Shown here: positions 15,921 to 21,048 of the stretch, in pieces
Numbering within the stretch: the stretch's first letter is position 1
Layout of the letters: each line of letters opens with the position of its first letter
Assembly: GCA_038229695.1 (NCBI GenBank)
Contig: JBBROE010000079.1
Span: 1-21,048 of the forward strand
Length of the DNA: 21,048 nt
Direction of reading: 5' to 3'
Origin: JACMLD01 sp038229695
GTDB taxonomy: Bacteria; Bacteroidota; Bacteroidia; Chitinophagales; Chitinophagaceae
Translations under genes and position numbers: made by a program
Notes under the pieces: model-generated
Told to the model about the DNA's origin: nothing
Databases searched by the model: none
The model's input: only the letters and a program-made list of their open reading frames with translations

Positions 15921-16946
15921 CTATCGCTGTACCCTTCCGCTTCCATCGCCTTTTATCAAATCCTTTACTTCGGCGAGTGTGGCATGGTTCATATCGCCCG
16001 GTATAGTGTGTTTGAGCGCAGACGCTGCGACCCCGAATTCCGCTGCTTCCGGCAAAGGCATGCCGGTTACCAGCCCGTAGATAAAACCGCTGGCGAAAGA
16101 GTCCCCGCTGCCGACGCGGTCGATGATGCGCACATCATATTTTTTAGTATGATAAAATTCATTGCCGTCGTACACCAGCGCGCTCCAGCCATTGTCACTG
16201 GCGCTGTGGCTTTCGCGCAAGGAAGAGGCGATGTACTTAAACCCAAATTTCTCATTCATCTGCCGGAATACATCTTTGAAACCTTCGAGGTCCAGTTCTC
16301 CTTTAGTGACATCGGTATCCTTGGCTTTGAAGCCCAGCGTGGTATCTGCGTCTTCTTCATTACCGATGCAGACATCCACGTACTGGCAGAGCCGCGACAT
16401 CACTTCTCTTGCCTTTTCCTTTGTCCAAAGCTTCTTCCGGTAGTTGAGATCGATGCTGGTGGTGATGCCTTTGGCTTTGGCCGCTTTCAGCGCCGTTTCG
16501 GTCAGGGCTGCTGCCTTGTCGCTCAGTGCAGGAGTGATGCCGGTCGTGTGAAACCAGCTGGCACCTTCCAGGATTTTATCAAAATCGAATTCGCTGCTGT
16601 CGACTGTAGAGATGGCGGCACCGGAGCGATCGTAGACGACTTGCGAGGCGCGCATGGAAGCACCGGTCTCGAGAAAATAAATGCCCAGCCGATCGCCGCC
16701 GCGGGCGATGAAGCGGGTATCCACGCCATAGCGGCGCAGGTGATTGATGGCGCTTTGGCCGATCGGATTGTTGGGCACCTTCGTTACGAAAGTACCTTCC
16801 AGGCCATAATTGCAAAGGGCAGCCGCTACGTTGGCTTCGCCGCCGCCATAGGTGATATCGAAGCTGTCGGCCTGTACAAACCGTTTAAAATCGGGGGTGG
16901 ACAAGCGCAGCATAATCTCTCCCAGGGTTACAACTTTTTTAGACAT
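15921..16946 (-). CDS. kdgK: 2-dehydro-3-deoxygluconokinase
   Basis: Phosphorylates 2-keto-3-deoxygluconate (KDG) with ATP to KDPG in the cytoplasm. The 341-residue product is a PfkB-family sugar kinase. Signature 1 is GGGEANVAAALCNYG at 34-48; signature 2 is DRVGSGDSFASGFIYGL at 276-292, with catalytic base Asp282 and the anion hole GSG before it. Length and the family opening KKVVTLGEIMLRLSTPDF match KDG kinases, and kdgA follows one gene later. ATG at 16946, 30 bp after the kduI stop. Confidence 0.94.
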   Translation of the reverse strand: MSKKVVTLGEIMLRLSTPDFKRFVQADSFDITYGGGEANVAAALCNYGLEGTFVTKVPNNPIGQSAINHLRRYGVDTRFIARGGDRLGIYFLETGASMRASQVVYDRSGAAISTVDSSEFDFDKILEGASWFHTTGITPALSDKAAALTETALKAAKAKGITTSIDLNYRKKLWTKEKAREVMSRLCQYVDVCIGNEEDADTTLGFKAKDTDVTKGELDLEGFKDVFRQMNEKFGFKYIASSLRESHSASDNGWSALVYDGNEFYHTKKYDVRIIDRVGSGDSFASGFIYGLVTGMPLPEAAEFGVAASALKHTIPGDMNHATLAEVKDLIKGDGSGRVQR

Positions 16947-16976
16947 GATGGTTTATTTCTATGGTGAAAATATTTT

Positions 16977-17807
16977 TTATAAAATACTGTTTACCGGTGC
17001 GGGATCCATATCGGTGAAAGCCTTGTTCTCTCCGGCCATACCCCAGATAAATCCGTAGTTGGACGTGCCACAGCCAAAATGCACGCTCCAGGGCGGCGAG
17101 ACCACCGCTTCGGCATTACCCATAACGAGGTGCCGTGTCTGCTGCGGCTCACCCATAAAATGCATGACGCGCTGGTCAGCCGGCACATCAAAATAAAAAT
17201 ATACTTCCATCCGGCGGGTGTGGGTATGTGCCGGGATGGAGTTCCAGACATTTCCAGTGTCCAGCACCGTTAGACCCATTACCAGCTGGCAACTTTGTAT
17301 GCCGCCTTCATGAATATATTTATAGAGCGATCGTTTGTTGGAGGTGGCTGCCTCGCCGAGCTGCAATGGCGCAGCCGCTTCCCTGGTCATTTTGGTGCTG
17401 GGATACTGCTGGTGTGCAGGTGCCGACAGCAGGTAGAAGCGGGCCGGATCCGCCTTATCCGCACTCGTAAAACTGACGTCCTTCACCCCGCGGCCAAGGT
17501 AGAGACATTCCAGTTTATCGAGATCGTAACCAGAACCGGCGGCCCTAACGGTACCCTTACCGCCGACGTTGATGATTCCCATTTCACGGCGCTCGAGAAA
17601 GAAAGCCGACTTCAGCTCTTCTTCTGCCGGCAGCGTAAGCGCCTCAGCTACCGGTACGGCACCCCCGATAATCATGCGGTCATAATGGGTATACACCAGG
17701 GTGAGCTTACCCGTTTGCATCAAATCCCTGACAAGAAACGCGGACCGCAATTCGCCGGTATCCATGCTGCCTGTCTCTGCTGCGCTATGCTGAAATCTTG
17801 TTTCCAT
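16977..17807 (-). CDS. kduI: 5-dehydro-4-deoxy-D-glucuronate isomerase
   Basis: Isomerises the unsaturated-uronate product 4-deoxy-L-threo-5-hexosulose uronate (DKI) to 2,5-diketo-3-deoxygluconate, the substrate of KduD. It is a 276-residue bicupin, matching E. coli KduI (278). The zinc ligands align with those of the E. coli enzyme: His194, His196 and Glu201 in AHTHTRRMEVY, and His243 in WSVHFGCGTSNYGFIWG. Its presence shows that the organism expects uronates released by lyases (pectate lyase, followed by an unsaturated uronyl hydrolase), not just by hydrolases. It lies 82 bp after kduD. Confidence 0.95.
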   Translation of the reverse strand: METRFQHSAAETGSMDTGELRSAFLVRDLMQTGKLTLVYTHYDRMIIGGAVPVAEALTLPAEEELKSAFFLERREMGIINVGGKGTVRAAGSGYDLDKLECLYLGRGVKDVSFTSADKADPARFYLLSAPAHQQYPSTKMTREAAAPLQLGEAATSNKRSLYKYIHEGGIQSCQLVMGLTVLDTGNVWNSIPAHTHTRRMEVYFYFDVPADQRVMHFMGEPQQTRHLVMGNAEAVVSPPWSVHFGCGTSNYGFIWGMAGENKAFTDMDPAPVNSIL

Positions 17808-17889
17808 GTTTTGTCTGTTTAAATCGCGCTGATCCTTTAAAAGTAGCGGTTATAATATTGTTGATGCGTTTATTTACTGGTTTAACTGG

Positions 17890-18648
17890 CTATCGTCCCA
17901 TCCAGCCGCCATCTACCAGCAATAGGGTGCCATGTACATAGTCGCTGGCGGAGCTGCCGAGAAAGACAGCCGGCCCTTTAAAATCCTGTGGCTGTCCCCA
18001 CCGCCCGGCAGGAATTCTTGCCAGGATGGAGTTACTCCTGTCTTCATCGTTGCGCAAAGCCTCCGTATTGTCCGTTGCGATGTAGCCCGGTGCGATGCCG
18101 TTTACATTGACGCCCTTTGATGCCCATTCGTTGGCGAGCGCCTTAACGAGGCTGGCCAATGCCCCTTTGCTGGCCGCATATCCCGGAACATTGATGCCAC
18201 CCTGGAAGCTGAGCAGGGAACAGGTGAAGATTATTTTTCCATGACCGCGGTCCAGCATCTTCTTCCCCAACTCACGGGCAAGGACAAACGGTGCATCGAG
18301 GTTGATCGCCAGCACTTCATCCCAGTCTGCGTCGCTGTGGTTGGCTGCCGGCATGCGCTTTATCGTTCCGGCATTGTTCAGCAGGATATCGATCACCGGG
18401 TGTGCAGCCTGTACGGCTTCCAGGAATTTATAGAGGGCGGACCGGTCGCCCAAATTACACTGGTAGGGATGGAACTGCCGTCCAAGCGCTGTTATGGCCC
18501 TTTCTGTTTCACTGTCTTTTTGCATTGACCCGGAGACGCCGATGATGTCTGCCCCGGCCTCCGCGAGACCGATGGCCATGGCCTGCCCGATACCGCGGTT
18601 ACACCCGGTTACCAGGGCTGTTTTTCCTGTGAGGTTGAATAGATCCAT
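17890..18648 (-). CDS. kduD: 2-dehydro-3-deoxy-D-gluconate 5-dehydrogenase (SDR family)
   Basis: Reduces 2,5-diketo-3-deoxygluconate to KDG with NAD(P)H. The 252-residue classical short-chain dehydrogenase has the Rossmann motif TGCNRGIG at 14-21, NNAG at 91-94, and the catalytic set Asn116, Ser144, Tyr157 and Lys161 (GYAASKGAL). The C-terminus ends in the usual LLVDGGWMGR. Within the very large SDR family the KduD call rests on the close length, the opening MDLFNLTGKTALVTG and kduI directly downstream. It starts 15 bp after the uxaC stop, indicating tight co-transcription. Confidence 0.93.
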   Translation of the reverse strand: MDLFNLTGKTALVTGCNRGIGQAMAIGLAEAGADIIGVSGSMQKDSETERAITALGRQFHPYQCNLGDRSALYKFLEAVQAAHPVIDILLNNAGTIKRMPAANHSDADWDEVLAINLDAPFVLARELGKKMLDRGHGKIIFTCSLLSFQGGINVPGYAASKGALASLVKALANEWASKGVNVNGIAPGYIATDNTEALRNDEDRSNSILARIPAGRWGQPQDFKGPAVFLGSSASDYVHGTLLLVDGGWMGR

Positions 18649-18663
18649 GGGTTCTTTTACAGG

Positions 18664-20145
18664 TTATACCCCGGCAGCCATTGCCGCCGCAGGTTGGAAA
18701 TTAAAATACTGTTTTGCATTATTATAACAGATGTCGCGGATGATGCCGCCAATCCAGTTTTTGTCGTCGGGAAGTTCACCCCGCTCTATTTCCGATCCAA
18801 AAAGATTACAGAGTATGCGCCTGAAATATTCGTGGCGCGGAAAAGAGAGAAAGCTGCGCGAATCAGTGAGCATGCCCACGAAGCGGCTGATCAGTCCCAT
18901 GTTGGACAGTACATTCATCTGGCTAATCATGCCGTCTTTCTGGTCAAGGAACCACCATCCGGAACCATATTGCACCTTCCCCGCGACAGAACCATCGTTG
19001 AAGTTGCCAATCATCGAGGCGAAGAGTGCGTTGTCGGCGGGGTTAAGGTTATAGATGATTGTTTTTGCCAGTTTGTCGGTACTGTCCAACCGGTTAAAAA
19101 ATTTAGACATCGCACGGCCCTGGCTGTAATCGCCTATGGAATCCCATCCTGCGTCAGGACCGGTGATGCGCAGCATACGCGCATTGTTGTTGCGCAGCGC
19201 GCCAAGGTGATATTGTTGTACCCAGCCCTTCTCCCAGTCCCATTCTGCAAATTGCAGCAGCATGGCCGATTTAAATTTACGGCGTTGCAGATCATCCGGC
19301 GTTTTGCCGGCACGCAGGTTATTAAAAATTGTTTCCACTTCTGACTGTGTAAAATCGTCTGCATAGATTTGCTCTAGGCCATGATCCGACACGCAGCAGC
19401 CGTTGGCCGCAAAGAAGTCATGCCTGTTTTTTAAGGCGGAGAGGTAATCATCATACCGGTTTATAACCGGGCCGGTGAGAATTTCCAGCCGGTGAACATA
19501 GTCGTTGAATTTCACGGGGTCATCTGCATTCATGGCATTGTCTGGCCGGAAGGCCGGCAACACAGGAATTTCGAACCCGCCGGTTCTCAGCAGCGTATGG
19601 AAAGTCAGGCTGTCGAGGGGATCGTCGGTGGTACAGATATGAGTGACCTTCATTTTGCGCAATAGGTTCTTTACGCTGTATGCCGCGGTCTGCAGCAGCT
19701 CCGAGCAATGCGCATAAACAGACGATGCAGTATCTGGTCCGAGCAGCCGTTGTTCGTCAAAATAACGGCGAAGTTCAAGATGGGTCCAGTGATAGAGTGG
19801 GTTGCGCAGGGTGTAGGGAACGGTGGCTGCCCAGGCGGAAAATTTCTCGGGGTCAGACTTGTTACCGGTACAAAATGCTTCGGCTACCCCGTTTGCCCGC
19901 ATCGCGCGCCATTTATAGTGGTCACCGTGCAGCCAGGCAGCGGAAAGATTTTCAAAGATCCTGTCTTCGGCTATCTGCTGCGGTGGCAGGTGGCAGTGAT
20001 AGTCGATGATGGGCATATCGGCGGCATAGTCGTGGTACAATTGCCGGGCGGCTTTGCCGGACAGCATAAAATTTTCATCCATGAAAACGCCGCTGCCCCC
20101 CGTGAGGGGCGACATCCGCCTGCTGTCCTGGTAATTCGTCTGCAT
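18664..20145 (-). CDS. uxaC: Uronate isomerase
   Basis: Isomerises D-glucuronate to D-fructuronate and D-galacturonate to D-tagaturonate, the entry step of the hexuronate pathway. It belongs to the amidohydrolase superfamily; metal-ligand motif DYHCHLPP at 48-55 and the following DRIFENLSAAWLHGDHYKWRAMRANG are diagnostic. It has 493 residues from the ATG at 20145. The conserved homologous part begins at the internal Met22 (FMDENFML, ATG at 20082), from which the protein would have 472 residues, close to E. coli (470). The upstream ATG has the A/T-rich leader (TTAACCATAATGCT) typical of Bacteroidota starts, whereas the sequence before Met22 is G/C-rich, so I kept the longer form; residues 1-21 have no recognisable function. 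The gap to uxaA is 53 bp. Confidence 0.93.
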   Translation of the reverse strand: MQTNYQDSRRMSPLTGGSGVFMDENFMLSGKAARQLYHDYAADMPIIDYHCHLPPQQIAEDRIFENLSAAWLHGDHYKWRAMRANGVAEAFCTGNKSDPEKFSAWAATVPYTLRNPLYHWTHLELRRYFDEQRLLGPDTASSVYAHCSELLQTAAYSVKNLLRKMKVTHICTTDDPLDSLTFHTLLRTGGFEIPVLPAFRPDNAMNADDPVKFNDYVHRLEILTGPVINRYDDYLSALKNRHDFFAANGCCVSDHGLEQIYADDFTQSEVETIFNNLRAGKTPDDLQRRKFKSAMLLQFAEWDWEKGWVQQYHLGALRNNNARMLRITGPDAGWDSIGDYSQGRAMSKFFNRLDSTDKLAKTIIYNLNPADNALFASMIGNFNDGSVAGKVQYGSGWWFLDQKDGMISQMNVLSNMGLISRFVGMLTDSRSFLSFPRHEYFRRILCNLFGSEIERGELPDDKNWIGGIIRDICYNNAKQYFNFQPAAAMAAGV

Positions 20146-20189
20146 AGCATTATGGTTAACCCGGTTTACTTTTTTTTGCTACCGGTGAT

Positions 20190-20209
20190 GATCAGCCGCT
20201 AAAGGCTGA
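20190..20209 (-). other. Hairpin across the uxaA stop codon
   Basis: The minus strand reads TCAGCC-TTTAGC-GGCTGA (20209-20192), a perfect 6-bp stem whose 6-base loop contains the uxaA TAG stop. What follows on the transcript is A-rich, not a T-run, so it is not an intrinsic terminator. It may stabilise the message or mean nothing. Confidence 0.2.
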
Positions 20210-21048
20210 CGCCCCGTTTCCAGGGTATGAAATCGTCCTGGTTCAGCTGCACCGCTTTGGGGATGATTTCCCCGGAGGCGGCTTTGATGCAGTATTCCAG
20301 GATCTCCCTGCCCATCTCCGCAATTGATTGTTCGCCTTCGATGATGGGACCGGTGTTGATGTCAATAATATCGGCCATACGCCTGGCAAGGACGTTATTG
20401 GTGGCCACTTTTATCGTTGGGCAAACCGGGTTTCCCGTAGGCGTACCCAACCCGGTGGTGAAAAGGATGAGGGTGGCCCCGCTCGCGGCTTTCCCTGTTG
20501 TTGCTTCCACATCGTTGCCTGGTGTGCAGACGAGACTGAGTCCCGCTTTGGTGGCCGGTTCGGTGTAATCCAGCACATCTTCAACAGGCGATGTGCCGCC
20601 TTTCTTGGCCGCACCGGTACTTTTTATGGCGTCGGTGATGAGGCCATCCCTGATGTTGCCGGGCGAGGGATTCATATGAAATCCGGACCCTGCACGGTGG
20701 GCTTCTTCGTTGTAGGTGGTCATGAGCGACATAAATTTACGTGCCGCTGTTTCGTCTCGCGTCCGGTCAATCAGTTGTTGCTCGGCACCGCAGAGTTCAG
20801 GAAATTCGGCAAGCAGTATTTTTCCTCCGAGCGCTACCACCAGGTCGGCTGCATAGCCCACGGCCGGGTTGGCGCTGATGCCACTGAAGCCATCGCTGCC
20901 CCCGCATTTTACACCGATTACCAGCTTATCCAGCGTAGCCGGCTGCCGTGTAAATTGGTTGATTTCTATGAGGCCCCCGAACGTTTTCCGGATGGCTGTT
21001 GCGATCAGTTGTTCTTCGCTTTCGGATTGTTGCTGCTCGAATACAAAC
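20199..21048 (-). CDS. uxaA: Altronate dehydratase, C-terminal part (5' end beyond the window)
   Basis: Dehydrates D-altronate to KDG, the last step of the galacturonate branch before KdgK. The frame is open to the right edge of the window and gives 282 residues to the TAG at 20201-20199, about the C-terminal half to two thirds of a protein that usually has roughly 500-550. The family motif IGVKCGGSDGFSGISANPAVG is near the start of the visible part. It is followed by AEFPELCGAEQQL, a GNIRDGLITDAIKSTGAAKKGG stretch and the metal-site region LIFTTGLGTPTGNPVCPTIKV. A GTG within NPAVG (20861) should not be taken as the start, since homology continues upstream of it. Related galactarate and glucarate-type dehydratases of the same family exist, but uxaC next door favours altronate. 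Confidence 0.93.
   Translation of the reverse strand, partial: FVFEQQQSESEEQLIATAIRKTFGGLIEINQFTRQPATLDKLVIGVKCGGSDGFSGISANPAVGYAADLVVALGGKILLAEFPELCGAEQQLIDRTRDETAARKFMSLMTTYNEEAHRAGSGFHMNPSPGNIRDGLITDAIKSTGAAKKGGTSPVEDVLDYTEPATKAGLSLVCTPGNDVEATTGKAASGATLILFTTGLGTPTGNPVCPTIKVATNNVLARRMADIIDINTGPIIEGEQSIAEMGREILEYCIKAASGEIIPKAVQLNQDDFIPWKRGVSL

Noticed and set aside
15833..15946. 38-codon N-terminal extension of the YhcH-family gene
   Set aside because: It overlaps the end of kdgK, is basic and cysteine-rich unlike the family, and the family opening MIIDTID starts at 15832.
15984..16967. 327-codon open frame on the plus strand
   Set aside because: It is fully antisense to kdgK, a clear PfkB kinase. 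Long antisense frames are common in G/C-rich coding DNA, and the product has no recognisable domain.
20199..20861. Altronate dehydratase as a complete 220-residue gene starting at 20861
   Set aside because: The supposed start is a GTG inside the conserved NPAVG; the frame and the homology continue to the right edge.

Overview
The window is a carbohydrate-catabolism locus from a Bacteroidota bacterium, most likely a Chitinophaga-like member of the Chitinophagaceae (inference). The grounds are a Nudix-type AraR regulator, start codons preceded by A/T-rich rather than Shine-Dalgarno sequence, secreted GH51/GH127/GH27 enzymes built into a catabolic operon, and protein sequences that read as Bacteroidota versions of each family. 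All 18 genes lie on the minus strand, so transcription runs from high to low coordinates. Both ends are cut inside genes. No RNA genes, mobile elements or CRISPR arrays were seen. The longest gene-free stretch is 178 bases (13067-13244).

The upstream half (21048 down to 13245) degrades hexuronates. In transcription order it holds altronate dehydratase uxaA (5' end outside the window), uronate isomerase uxaC, kduD, kduI, KDG kinase kdgK, a small YhcH/YjgK/YiaL-family cupin, KDPG aldolase kdgA and a hexuronate MFS transporter (exuT type). Saturated uronates (via UxaC and UxaA) and the unsaturated uronate product of pectin or alginate lyases (via KduI and KduD) converge on 2-keto-3-deoxygluconate. 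KdgK and KdgA then convert this to pyruvate and glyceraldehyde 3-phosphate. The mannonate/altronate oxidoreductases (UxaB, UxuB) and the polysaccharide-cleaving enzymes are not in the window.

The downstream half (13066 down to 1) degrades L-arabinose. It holds a predicted lipoprotein aldose 1-epimerase, an HAD-family protein, ribulokinase araB, ribulose-5-phosphate 4-epimerase araD, a secreted GH27 enzyme, a secreted GH127 beta-L-arabinofuranosidase, arabinose isomerase araA, an SSS-family sodium/sugar symporter, a Nudix-type AraR regulator and a secreted GH51 alpha-L-arabinofuranosidase (3' end outside the window). The likely scheme is that the three hydrolases free terminal arabinose in the periplasm, the epimerase equilibrates its anomers, the symporter imports it, and AraA, AraB and AraD yield D-xylulose 5-phosphate. 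AraR would repress the set until arabinose is present.

Together the two halves fit the use of arabinan- or arabinogalactan-decorated pectin. No undescribed system is evident. The points most worth checking are three. The GH27 enzyme has phenylalanine where alpha-galactosidases carry a substrate-binding aspartate, which suggests it acts on arabinopyranose. The HAD protein has its second motif-I aspartate replaced by asparagine. A 22-bp inverted repeat in front of araB looks like an operator.
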